Below are positions 1 to 6,456 of a DNA stretch of 14,303 bases, piece after piece; position 1 is the stretch's first letter, and every line of letters begins with the position of its first letter. This stretch comes from CAZERT01 sp964630015 (GTDB lineage Bacteria > Patescibacteriota > Microgenomatia > UBA10105 > UBA927), in NCBI GenBank assembly GCA_964630015.1, contig CAZVTJ010000021.1, forward strand, positions 1-14,303. The letters run 5' to 3'. A model generated the notes under the pieces. It had not been told where the DNA came from. It ran no database searches and saw only the letters and a list, made by a program, of their open reading frames with translations. The position numbers and the translations under genes are program-made.

Positions 1-2
1 AC

Positions 3-30
3 TAAAAAACCCGACGAGTAGCCGGGCTTT
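3..30 (-). terminator. Intrinsic terminator at left edge
   Basis: Read on the minus strand, a CCCG/CGGG stem (26-23 with 13-10) with a 9-base loop is followed directly by six Ts (9-4). The A/T bases flanking the stem can extend it past a bulged G. It ends the short transcript that starts near 70, or attenuates it. The same hairpin on the plus strand is followed only by a broken T-run, so termination in that direction should be weaker. Confidence 0.75.
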
Positions 31-73
31 CCTTCATTCCATCTATGGAATCCCTATGTACTCATCGCAAAAT
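3..73 (-). ncRNA. Small RNA or attenuated 5' leader, about 70 nt
   Basis: A promoter at 77-105 predicts a start near 68-73, and the transcript would meet the terminator at 26-4. No convincing ORF lies between; an 11-codon frame starting at 38 runs through the terminator but has no properly spaced ribosome site. The RNA has two competing folds. One is the CCCG/CGGG terminator stem. The other pairs CGAUGAGUA (67-59) with UACUCGUCG (20-12), nine pairs including one U-G, and encloses a perfect ATTCCAT/ATGGAAT hairpin (36-42 with 45-51) and a GGG/CCC pairing. The two folds exclude each other because 12-13 are shared. This fits a leader attenuator for a gene left of the window, or a stand-alone sRNA. 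I do not recognise a known riboswitch class. Confidence 0.5.
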
Positions 74-76
74 CGT

Positions 77-105
77 ATTATATTGGCAGAAGTAAGGATC
101 GTCAA
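77..105 (-). promoter_or_regulatory. Near-consensus sigma70-type promoter facing left
   Basis: On the minus strand TTGACG (105-100) is separated by exactly 17 bases from a perfect TATAAT (82-77). The expected start is at about 68-73. It does not serve any gene in the window; it drives the short RNA or leader at the left edge. The stretch between it and the methyltransferase stop at 173 is very AT-rich. It holds a weak all-A/T inverted repeat (TTTTTT at 113-118, AAAAAA at 132-137), which might help end the upstream operon. Confidence 0.75.
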
Positions 106-172
106 GCACATGTTTTTTACATATATATGCTAAAAAATACAACTATATTCATATTTAATTACTATTGAGTAG

Positions 173-868
173 TTATCTCTTTCTTAATTCCAAAACCCAG
201 GATCTTCCGCCCTCTTCCCCAACAAACATCGAATAATACTGTTCTATCTGCCACGGAGTATCACGGAGCGCTTCGCGTATCATTTTTCTTGTTAACCGGT
301 GTGGATGTAACTTTCCTGCTTCTGCCCATGCACGAATAAGAGCACGTGGATACTCCAGTATTGGTTTTTCATGAAGCTTTTCTTCCGTCAGAGTGTCCAC
401 CAATGCTCCTTCCCGACGATTCACCCATGGATTGGGAAACACCAACAAACTCCTGCCATCGTTTTTTGTAATCCGTGCAAGTTCACTGAAAACGGTATGA
501 AGGTTGGAAATCGCCTCGTGTTTTCCCTGTCCAACGGTATGCTCCAGGGTATGAAATGATACACTGGCGTCCATACTGTCATTTGCGAATGGTTGATCGT
601 GGATTGTGGCAGTGACTGTGTTTCCTTTTTCTCCCGATATATGAAGTACGGAATGGTTTATGTCTACACCAAATACCCTGTTAAATCCCAATCCACGAAT
701 AAAACGCATCATATCCCCGAATCCGCTTCCACACTCCAAAATAGTTGTTGTTTCCGACTTCTCTTTCCAAGGCGCCAAAAATCGTGTCACAAGATCCTTA
801 TATGGCTTGGGAATATTCCTCGCCTGAGCTTCCGCATACCCCCTATCGTATGGATTCTCTATGGACAT
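173..868 (-). CDS. Class I SAM-dependent methyltransferase
   Basis: This 231-residue soluble protein has a Rossmann-type methyltransferase core. The SAM-binding glycine loop is ECGSGFG (45-51), an acidic residue at the end of strand 2 (VFGVDI, D69) would hold the ribose, and the FHTLEHT segment (105-111) matches the post-motif region of the Methyltransf_11/25 type. The C-terminal third (about 150-231) is basic, with no domain I recognise, and probably makes substrate contacts. The substrate cannot be told from sequence. The reading frame extends to 1009, but the ATG at 868 is chosen because the longer form would overlap the upstream PAP2 gene by 130 bases with non-family sequence. It starts 11 bases after that gene's stop, with a perfect TATAAT at 884-879, so it may also be transcribed separately. 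It is the last gene of this operon. Confidence 0.85.
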   Translation of the reverse strand: MSIENPYDRGYAEAQARNIPKPYKDLVTRFLAPWKEKSETTTILECGSGFGDMMRFIRGLGFNRVFGVDINHSVLHISGEKGNTVTATIHDQPFANDSMDASVSFHTLEHTVGQGKHEAISNLHTVFSELARITKNDGRSLLVFPNPWVNRREGALVDTLTEEKLHEKPILEYPRALIRAWAEAGKLHPHRLTRKMIREALRDTPWQIEQYYSMFVGEEGGRSWVLELRKR

Positions 869-878
869 CTTGGCGCGT

Positions 879-884
879 ATTATA
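879..884 (-). promoter_or_regulatory. Possible -10 box for the methyltransferase gene
   Basis: A perfect TATAAT on the minus strand overlaps the PAP2 stop codon and ends 10 bases before the methyltransferase ATG. No good -35 is visible; TTGGAT, 18 bases upstream, matches 3 of 6. Transcription from it would give a 5' leader of only about 3-5 bases. Confidence 0.35.
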
Positions 885-1539
885 GCCCTAATATCCCAAA
901 TAATCCAAACCCCATTCCCAATATCCCGCCTCCGAGAACGTCTGAGAACCAATGGTGGCCAAGATACATCCGGCTTACTCCGACAAGTATCACGAACCCT
1001 CCAAAACACAAAAGTGGAATAATTCTTATCATCTTTCTTCCGAAAACCCTAAAAATCAGATTAAGGGAAATAATAGACAAAAACACTGCTCGTGCAACAT
1101 GACCGGAAGGATACGAATAAGCTTCATTCACATAATATTTTGGGAAAATGGTGGTCGGATTGCGGATCATAAAAAACGGCGGACTTGGATGGTGGACAAC
1201 GGTTTTTCCGTATAGTTCCGCGCCAATCATAGCTGCAAACAAAATTGGAACAAGAAATCCCAAAATACGGAATTTTTTGTTCTTCGGATCATAGACAGAA
1301 AAAATAGTCAGAACAAACAACCAGACAAGGGATGCTTCAGGACTGACGAAAAATGTTGCCCCTTCCATGACCGTATCGGTATCAATTCTTCCTTCATGGA
1401 CAAGTTTATTTTGGATTTTTACCGTCGTATCGAAATCCGTTCGTTTTAAAAATCCGTTTCTGACGGACCGGGAAAAAAAGAAAAATGCCAGAAGAAAAAA
1501 TACACCAAACAGTGCAAGAGCAGTCTTCCGGTTGTTCAT
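880..1539 (-). CDS. PAP2-superfamily membrane phosphatase, altered motif 1
   Basis: This 219-residue polytopic membrane protein probably removes phosphate from a lipid pyrophosphate or phosphate (undecaprenyl-PP or phosphatidate type); the substrate is not determined. An N-terminal helix (about 6-23) is followed by further hydrophobic segments at about 70-83, 90-108, 150-165, 171-189 and 200-219. Motif 2 is PSGH (144-147; His147). Motif 3 is SR-x5-H-x3-D (189-200; His196, Asp200). Both are intact. Motif 1, normally K-x6-R-P, reads K112-x6-S-P, so the phosphate-binding arginine is a serine. The protein may therefore have a different substrate or reduced activity. Its ATG overlaps the stop of the upstream NIF3-like gene as ATGA, which implies translational coupling. 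It is the second of three PAP2-like genes in the window. Confidence 0.85.
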   Translation of the reverse strand: MNNRKTALALFGVFFLLAFFFFSRSVRNGFLKRTDFDTTVKIQNKLVHEGRIDTDTVMEGATFFVSPEASLVWLFVLTIFSVYDPKNKKFRILGFLVPILFAAMIGAELYGKTVVHHPSPPFFMIRNPTTIFPKYYVNEAYSYPSGHVARAVFLSIISLNLIFRVFGRKMIRIIPLLCFGGFVILVGVSRMYLGHHWFSDVLGGGILGMGFGLFGILGL

Positions 1540-1856
1540 AATGTCTGGAGCGGATACAGGTCTATCACCGGATCTTCATCAGGATGGACGGATTCTATGG
1601 CATCAACGATTGCCCGGATGTGGCTGCCGGAACAGATAAACTCGAGCCGCACCTCTTCCTGTGAATTTTCCCGCATGACGCCCGTTACTGCATGCGCTCC
1701 ATCCGTGGAGATAAACGTTCCGACACCGGAAACGGCAAATGAATTGTACCGGAATGTTCCGCTATGGTCAGCGCCGGCCTCCACTGCTTTAGTACGGATT
1801 GTCTGCGACTGATCTTGCGGGGCAAAGGTAATAATACGATAGAGTTTCCTTTTCAT
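1536..1856 (-). CDS. Stand-alone NIF3-insert / CutA1-like domain protein
   Basis: This 106-residue protein resembles the ferredoxin-like insert domain of NIF3/YqfO proteins. The signs in order are an opening KLYRIITFAP strand (4-13), an acidic helix ending in an EAGAD turn (26-30), the SGVGTFIST glycine turn (43-51), EEVRLEFICS (67-76), and the closing HPDEDPVIDLYPL segment, which matches the family's HPYEEPAYDIYPL pattern. The two metal-binding lobes of full NIF3 are absent, so this is the isolated domain, related in fold to the trimeric CutA1 and PII signalling proteins. No enzyme function should be assumed. It overlaps both neighbours by four bases (ATGA at 1536-1539 and 1853-1856), so it is tightly coupled between the TrmH-type and PAP2 genes. 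Confidence 0.75.
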   Translation of the reverse strand: MKRKLYRIITFAPQDQSQTIRTKAVEAGADHSGTFRYNSFAVSGVGTFISTDGAHAVTGVMRENSQEEVRLEFICSGSHIRAIVDAIESVHPDEDPVIDLYPLQTL

Positions 1857-2389
1857 AGCTTCAGTTGTTTTACCATATCATACAGAATAATACCGGTGGT
1901 AACCATCACATTAAGAGACACATTGATGCCAAACATGGGCAGTTCGATAATTTCATCCACCATATCCAGCGTTTCCTTTTTGACCCCCGTCGATTCATTC
2001 CCCACGATCAGGGCGGCAGGCAATGAATATACTGTTTTTGCAAACGGTATACTTCGTGCATCCTGTTCCAATGCATATGTCCGTATGGTTGGCTTTTGGC
2101 TGCGCAGTTCCTCTATCGCCTCACGCGCCGATTCCTTATAGATCCATGTGACCCATTGCCAGGTATTGATCGATGCTTTTTTAATCCGTGTATTTGGCGG
2201 CGTCTGGGTTTGCCCGCATAAATACACGCGCTCCACACAGAGGGCATCGGCAAGACGGAAGATTGATCCCACATTATATGTATCAAGTACATCCTCGCAG
2301 ATAATTGTAATATCGTGATGCTTTAAGGAACGAAGCTTTTCCTCGTCTACCGGCATTGTACGGAGTTGTGATGCATTCATTCTATCCAT
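1853..2389 (-). CDS. TrmH/SpoU family RNA 2'-O-methyltransferase
   Basis: This 178-residue SPOUT-fold enzyme transfers a methyl group from SAM to a ribose 2'-OH of tRNA or rRNA. All three family motifs are present. Motif 1 is NVGSIFRLADAL (39-50), with the likely catalytic Arg45. Motif 2 is LIVGNESTGV (127-136). Motif 3 is LPMFGINVSLNVMVTTGI (150-167), which forms the trefoil knot that binds SAM. There is no extra N-terminal RNA-binding domain, so it is a minimal catalytic form and probably acts as a dimer. TrmH itself makes Gm18 in tRNA, but the target here cannot be assigned. MDRMNASQ offers a second ATG at residue 4. It begins 9 bases after the PAP2 stop and its own stop overlaps the next ATG. 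Confidence 0.9.
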   Translation of the reverse strand: MDRMNASQLRTMPVDEEKLRSLKHHDITIICEDVLDTYNVGSIFRLADALCVERVYLCGQTQTPPNTRIKKASINTWQWVTWIYKESAREAIEELRSQKPTIRTYALEQDARSIPFAKTVYSLPAALIVGNESTGVKKETLDMVDEIIELPMFGINVSLNVMVTTGIILYDMVKQLKL

Positions 2390-2398
2390 GAAGATGTA

Positions 2399-2971
2399 TT
2401 ATACCCTGCCGCGTCGGTATTTTCCCGCTTTTTTTTTCGGCGAGAGGAGCCGGGCGATAAACAACACGAATTCCCCGATCAAAAGCCCCAATACCGATCC
2501 GAACACCGTATCAAGTGGATAATGATGGCCCAAATAAATCCTGGAAAGACACACACATACAGCAAGCACATACATGAATATTCCGATTGCAGGTTCTTTT
2601 TGAGAAAGAATACGGGCAGATGCAAACGCAACAACCGCGTGCGTTGACGGAAACGAATAATGACCGGCAATCGGTACGACGACGGTTGTCCCCGCTTCAA
2701 AAATCGGCCGTAATCTCCCGATAATGGGCTTGAGTAACAATTCAGACACACCTAAAGAAAGGGCAATAGTTGTCCCAAGCCGCCCGATAAACCGATGGTC
2801 ACGGATCTCTTCCCGGATAACCAATAATCCCCCAAAAAATAACCATATGAGACCGTAGCCCGATATTCCCGATACTACCATCGCGATGATATCCATGCTC
2901 CTGGGATGCGGGAGCGAATTGATCGCGGTAAAGACAAAACGGTCCAGTTCCAAAAGAGATTGAGCGATCAT
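2399..2971 (-). CDS. PAP2-superfamily membrane phosphatase, complete motifs
   Basis: This 190-residue membrane protein carries the full acid-phosphatase signature: K81-x6-R88-P89, PSTH (108-111, nucleophile-assisting His111) and SR-x5-H-x3-D (143-154, His150 and Asp154). Hydrophobic helices lie at about 27-52, 66-80, 112-122, 128-145 and 155-175. The C-terminal tail KKKAGKYRRGR (179-189) is strongly basic and should be cytoplasmic by the positive-inside rule. The likely reaction is dephosphorylation of a polyprenyl pyrophosphate or phosphatidate on the outer face of the membrane. A role in recycling undecaprenyl-PP fits, but is inferred only. It starts 4 bases after the stop of the small membrane protein gene. 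Of the three PAP2-like genes here, this is the only one with a canonical active site. Confidence 0.9.
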   Translation of the reverse strand: MIAQSLLELDRFVFTAINSLPHPRSMDIIAMVVSGISGYGLIWLFFGGLLVIREEIRDHRFIGRLGTTIALSLGVSELLLKPIIGRLRPIFEAGTTVVVPIAGHYSFPSTHAVVAFASARILSQKEPAIGIFMYVLAVCVCLSRIYLGHHYPLDTVFGSVLGLLIGEFVLFIARLLSPKKKAGKYRRGRV

Positions 2972-2975
2972 AGCG

Positions 2976-3197
2976 TCACGGTTTATTGGATATTGTCGGC
3001 GATACGATCAGGGCAGACGGTGATGCAACTGGGGGAACAAGTGTCGGGGAAATGAATATAATTTCTATGGCAGCATCATCAGGTATCGGAGAAACCGTTT
3101 TTCTCCTGAAAAAAAGAGATGCAACAAGAACGAGTACCAGAAACAAAAAAAGAAGAAGAATTGCAACGGCGGTAATTGTTTTTTTCCTGTCTTCCAT
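2976..3197 (-). CDS. Small single-pass membrane protein, unknown function
   Basis: A 73-residue protein with a basic start (MEDRKK), one strong transmembrane helix (about 7-30), an RRK cluster just after it, and a Ser/Pro/Val-rich tail (35-73). I do not recognise a family. Positive charges flank both sides of the helix, so its orientation is uncertain; it could be an anchor with a short external tail. It is favoured over an overlapping 61-residue frame (3065-3250) because its stop lies 4 bases before the PAP2 start, its ends fit the operon, and the rival frame begins inside the heptamer repeat. No Shine-Dalgarno site is visible, and the T-run of the upstream repeat hairpin ends only about 8 bases before its ATG. 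Confidence 0.6.
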   Translation of the reverse strand: MEDRKKTITAVAILLLFLFLVLVLVASLFFRRKTVSPIPDDAAIEIIFISPTLVPPVASPSALIVSPTISNKP

Positions 3198-3208
3198 AGT
3201 TCATAAAA

Positions 3209-3285
3209 AGTAGTTGGTAGATTGTAGATAGTAGTTAGGAAAAATTCCAAATACCCTTATCCCTATCTACCAGCTACTAACTACT
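3209..3285. repeat. Inverted pair of 7-nt GTAGNTN repeat arrays
   Basis: On the plus strand, 3210-3237 is four exact-length heptamers: GTAGTTG, GTAGATT, GTAGATA, GTAGTTA. On the minus strand, 3284-3264 is three more: GTAGTTA, GTAGCTG, GTAGATA. The two arrays face each other, so 3209-3231 and 3263-3285 form an imperfect inverted repeat matching at 20 of 23 positions around a 31-base loop. The loop itself contains the palindrome GGAAAAATTCC (3238-3248). In the direction of transcription the hairpin is followed by TTTTT, so it could terminate topA. The strict 7-base period is not needed for a terminator and suggests a dispersed intergenic element. Confidence 0.8.
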
Positions 3286-3292
3286 GTATGTT

Positions 3293-5311
3293 CTATTTTA
3301 TATCTTCTTTCTTCCATGCCGCAAAGGTACAGGACGGATAGCTGCTGCAACCGTAAAATACCTTGCCTTTTCTGCTTTTCTTCACCACGATCGGACTGCC
3401 GCATTTGGGACAGACCAGATTTGCCACCGTTTCCCCGTATTGCCGGGTAAATTTGCATTTGGGGAACGTACTGCATGCAACAAATTTCCCGTACCGTCCG
3501 GTACGCACGACCAACGGGCTTTTACACAGCGGACATGCCTCGTCCAGCTGCTCGACGGATAATTTCACTTTTCCGGCAAATTCCGTCGCATGATCCAAGT
3601 CCTTGGAAAAGGGACCATAAAACTGTCCGACAACCGGCACCCACTGCATCGATCCGCCGGCAATTGCATCAAGGCTGTTTTCCATCGTCGCCGTAAACGG
3701 CAAACTCATAATATCGGGAAAATACTTGACCAGAAAATCCGTGACCGCTTCCCCCAGCTCGGTCGCAAACAATTTCTTATCTTCCTTTTTCACATACTGG
3801 CGTTCCAGAATCGTGGAAATAATCGGGGCGTATGTGGAAGGCCGGCCGATGTCTTTTTCCTCCAGTGTTTTAACTAAACTTGCCTCGGAGTACCGTGGTG
3901 GTGGAGTTGTTTCATGGGGAACAATCTTCATGTCGATGCGTTCCACCGTCTGGCCAACCGTCACGGCCGGCAGAATCGTTTCACCGTTTTCATGCCCTGC
4001 TACCCTCAGATACCCGTCGAAGGTAATCACGGATCCCTGGCAGGCAAACTGATACCCATTGGAACTATGAATAGTAATCGTCGTTGAATCAAACCGTGCC
4101 TCCGCCATCTGACACGCCACTGCCCGCTTCCAGATCAATTCATACAGCCGGACATGGTCGTGGTTGAATTCCGGTGATTCCGTCAGGGTTTCAGCAAGCC
4201 GGGCAACATCGGTCGGGCGGATTGCTTCATGGGCTTCCTGGGCAACTTTTGATTTCGTATGGAATGTGCGCGGATCACCTGGGATATAGGATGGCCCGAA
4301 TGTTGTTTTACAATAGGAGCGTACTTCCGAAATAAATTTCTGCGCAAGATTGACGGAATCCGTCCGGTGATAGGTAATGAGCCCTTCCTCATACAGCTTT
4401 TGGGCAAGCTGCATAATTTTTTTGGAGGAAAAATACAGTTTCCTCCCCCCGTCCTGCTGGAGGGTCGATGTGGTATAGGGTGCCGGTGGTTGGCGTTTGA
4501 TCTGCTTTGTTTCTACCGCGGAAACCTTCCACGGTGAGGCCATGCTGACGACAATTTTTTTTGCCTCGTCTTCGGAGGGAATCGTTGTTTTTTTCGTCGT
4601 ATAGGTTCCGTCAAACAAGGGAAAAGACAATTCCCGTTCGTATTTTTCCCCGTTATAGGAAACGAGTCCTGCAGTGATCGTTTCTTTTGCTGGTCCGCCG
4701 GTTGAAAATAATCCCTCAATCGTAAAATATGGTTCTTTGGCAAATGCTTTAATCTCCCGCTCCCGCTCGACGACCAGCCGGACTGCAACGGATTGCACGC
4801 GTCCCGCCGACAACCAGCGCTTGGACATTTTTTGCCACAACAGTGGGGAAAGTTTATACCCCACCAGACGGTCAAGCACCCGCCGTGCCTGTTGGGCATC
4901 AACAAGTCTGGTGTCGATCTTTCCGGGATGGGCAAGGGCATCATCAATGGCGCTTTTGGTAATTTCGTGAAACGTAATACGGGAAAACGGAATGGCCGCT
5001 TTCTTCCCGATCCCCTTTTCGGTTAAAATTTGGGCAACGTGCCAGGCAATAGCTTCCCCTTCGCGGTCAGGATCCGATGCCAGGATAATACTGTCCGCTT
5101 CTTTTGCCGCGGCAACAAGCTCCGATACGCGCTTTTTTTTATCCGTGGGAATAATGTAATCAGGGGTAAAATCCTTTTCGACATCCACACCAAGCGTAGA
5201 CTTGGGAAGGTCCCGGATATGCCCCATGGTTGCTTCGACACGGTAGGATTTCCCCAGAAACCGGCCGAGGGTTTTTGCTTTGGTTGGTGATTCGACAAGG
5301 ATTAAATTCAT
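3293..5311 (-). CDS. topA: DNA topoisomerase I (type IA)
   Basis: Type IA topoisomerase of 672 residues, which relaxes negative supercoils by passing strands through a tyrosine-linked single-strand break. The Toprim domain is at the N-terminus, with Glu7 in LVESPTKAK and the acidic triad ASDPDREGEA (Asp80, Asp82, Glu84). The catalytic tyrosine is Tyr314 in GLITYHRTDS; many bacteria have Met where His315 stands. HEAIRPT (361-367) is the usual core signature. The C-terminus has two four-cysteine zinc ribbons (Cys593/596/613/619 and Cys634/637/655/661) that bind DNA. It is shorter than the E. coli enzyme (865 residues) because it has fewer C-terminal repeats. The gene begins 50 bases after dprA stops, with an extended -10 TGCTATACT just upstream and no clear ribosome site. 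Confidence 0.97.
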   Translation of the reverse strand: MNLILVESPTKAKTLGRFLGKSYRVEATMGHIRDLPKSTLGVDVEKDFTPDYIIPTDKKKRVSELVAAAKEADSIILASDPDREGEAIAWHVAQILTEKGIGKKAAIPFSRITFHEITKSAIDDALAHPGKIDTRLVDAQQARRVLDRLVGYKLSPLLWQKMSKRWLSAGRVQSVAVRLVVEREREIKAFAKEPYFTIEGLFSTGGPAKETITAGLVSYNGEKYERELSFPLFDGTYTTKKTTIPSEDEAKKIVVSMASPWKVSAVETKQIKRQPPAPYTTSTLQQDGGRKLYFSSKKIMQLAQKLYEEGLITYHRTDSVNLAQKFISEVRSYCKTTFGPSYIPGDPRTFHTKSKVAQEAHEAIRPTDVARLAETLTESPEFNHDHVRLYELIWKRAVACQMAEARFDSTTITIHSSNGYQFACQGSVITFDGYLRVAGHENGETILPAVTVGQTVERIDMKIVPHETTPPPRYSEASLVKTLEEKDIGRPSTYAPIISTILERQYVKKEDKKLFATELGEAVTDFLVKYFPDIMSLPFTATMENSLDAIAGGSMQWVPVVGQFYGPFSKDLDHATEFAGKVKLSVEQLDEACPLCKSPLVVRTGRYGKFVACSTFPKCKFTRQYGETVANLVCPKCGSPIVVKKSRKGKVFYGCSSYPSCTFAAWKKEDIK

Positions 5312-5323
5312 AATAATTGTTCC

Positions 5324-5332
5324 AGTATAGCA
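5324..5332 (-). promoter_or_regulatory. Possible extended -10 promoter for topA
   Basis: TGCTATACT (5332-5324, minus strand) fits an extended -10 element and ends 12 bases before the topA ATG. The predicted start would leave a 5' leader of about 5 bases. No convincing -35 is present, as expected for an extended -10 type. It lies in the 50-base gap after dprA. Confidence 0.4.
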
Positions 5333-5361
5333 AAGAAGTCAAGTTCCGCTATGGGAAACAA

Positions 5362-6456
5362 TCAGACTATTCCGTATACCTTCCCTCCATGATCGCGGAT
5401 ACTTCCCCGTAATTCAAGAATGGAAAGATCGGCAAGAAGTCCGGATGCCGGAAGGGAAAGCGCATGGGCAATGTCGTCAATCGGATGTGGACCGCGCTCA
5501 CGAAGGAAGGAAAGGATCTTCCGCTCTATCTCCGTTGCGCAATCGTCGGTCTGGGGTGCATGCGGCTCATGGCGGGAAATATGGAGAACATCAAGAATTT
5601 CATAGCCCGTTGTTGCCACATACGCCCCGTTTTTTACCAGTTCATTGGGCCCCTCGCTGTAGGGGCTTGTTGCCGGACCGGGAACCGCAAAGACCTCCCT
5701 GCCTTGATCGGCTGCATACCGTGCGGTAATTAGCGATCCGCTCTTTTTTGTCCCTTCGATAACAACCACACAGGAGGCCATACCGCTGATGATCCTGTTG
5801 CGGGCAGGAAAAATTCCTTTTGATGGCCTATGAGACAAGGGCATTTCCGAAACAACCGCACCGTGACCGCCGGCAACAAGTGAGTCATAAATCCGGGCGT
5901 TGGAAAGCGGTGCGATAATATCCACCCCACATCCCAGTACCGCAACCGTCTGCCCACCGAGGGAAATCGTCTGTTGGTGTGCAAGCGCATCTATACCAAG
6001 TGCCATACCGGAAATAACCGGACACCCGGCATCCACCAAAACGGAAACAATCCGCCGCGTCATCTCCCTGCCATAGGATGTTGGCATCCGTGTCCCCACG
6101 ACCCCCACGCTTTTGGAAAAATCAATGAGGTTTCCTTTCTTCTTCCCGCGGACATATAACACGATAGGCGGATCGGTAATCGTTCGAAGCGGGGGCGGAT
6201 AGCGTGGATCAAAAATCGGCAGTGCGACAATGGAGCGCGATGCTAATTTTTCCGTATATGAAGCGATGGAAAATTCACTACGGAACCGGTCAAACGAACG
6301 GCAAAGCGTTTCCGGCAAACCCGTCTCCCGAAGGTGTGCTAGTGGAGCATTCCACGCATCAAGAGGTGACCCAAATGCAGACACCAGCAACCGATACCGG
6401 ACCGGTCCGATCCCGGGAAATGCACTAAAACCGATCGCAGCATCCGTATCGTTCAT
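5362..6456 (-). CDS. dprA: DNA-processing protein DprA
   Basis: DprA/Smf loads RecA on incoming single-stranded DNA during natural transformation. The protein is 364 residues from the chosen start. The N-terminal part contains a helix-hairpin-helix-like FPGIGPVR (13-20). The Rossmann-like DprA core follows: VGVVGTRMPTSYG (117-129), SGMALGIDALAH (149-160), LGCGVD (174-179), FPARNRIISGMA (216-227) and EGTKKSGSLITA (234-245). Residues 310-364 form the C-terminal winged-helix domain, which not all homologs keep. The frame also allows an ATG at 6468, but the one at 6456 makes an ATGA overlap with the mrdA stop and is preferred. It is co-transcribed after mrdA. Its presence suggests competence, but no uptake genes are in the window. 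Confidence 0.95.
   Translation of the reverse strand: MNDTDAAIGFSAFPGIGPVRYRLLVSAFGSPLDAWNAPLAHLRETGLPETLCRSFDRFRSEFSIASYTEKLASRSIVALPIFDPRYPPPLRTITDPPIVLYVRGKKKGNLIDFSKSVGVVGTRMPTSYGREMTRRIVSVLVDAGCPVISGMALGIDALAHQQTISLGGQTVAVLGCGVDIIAPLSNARIYDSLVAGGHGAVVSEMPLSHRPSKGIFPARNRIISGMASCVVVIEGTKKSGSLITARYAADQGREVFAVPGPATSPYSEGPNELVKNGAYVATTGYEILDVLHISRHEPHAPQTDDCATEIERKILSFLRERGPHPIDDIAHALSLPASGLLADLSILELRGSIRDHGGKVYGIV

Noticed and set aside
3..38. 11-codon leader peptide (MKESPATRRVF) through the terminator
   Set aside because: There is no correctly spaced ribosome site and no run of regulatory codons, so it is likely a chance frame.
1..70. A known riboswitch (preQ1, fluoride, ZTP, guanidine, c-di-GMP) in the left-edge RNA
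   Set aside because: I compared remembered consensus elements and none of their conserved core sequences is present; only generic attenuator folding remains.
869..1009. 47-residue N-terminal extension of the methyltransferase
   Set aside because: It overlaps the PAP2 gene by 130 bases and has no family-like sequence; the ATG at 868 follows the PAP2 stop neatly.
593..1102. 169-codon plus-strand frame over the methyltransferase and PAP2 genes
   Set aside because: It is antisense to two genes with clear motifs and encodes no recognisable domain.
3065..3250. 61-residue membrane-like frame overlapping the small membrane protein
   Set aside because: Its first codons lie in the heptamer repeat, and the Phe/Leu-rich run is a frame shadow of the same T-rich DNA; the 73-residue frame fits the operon better.
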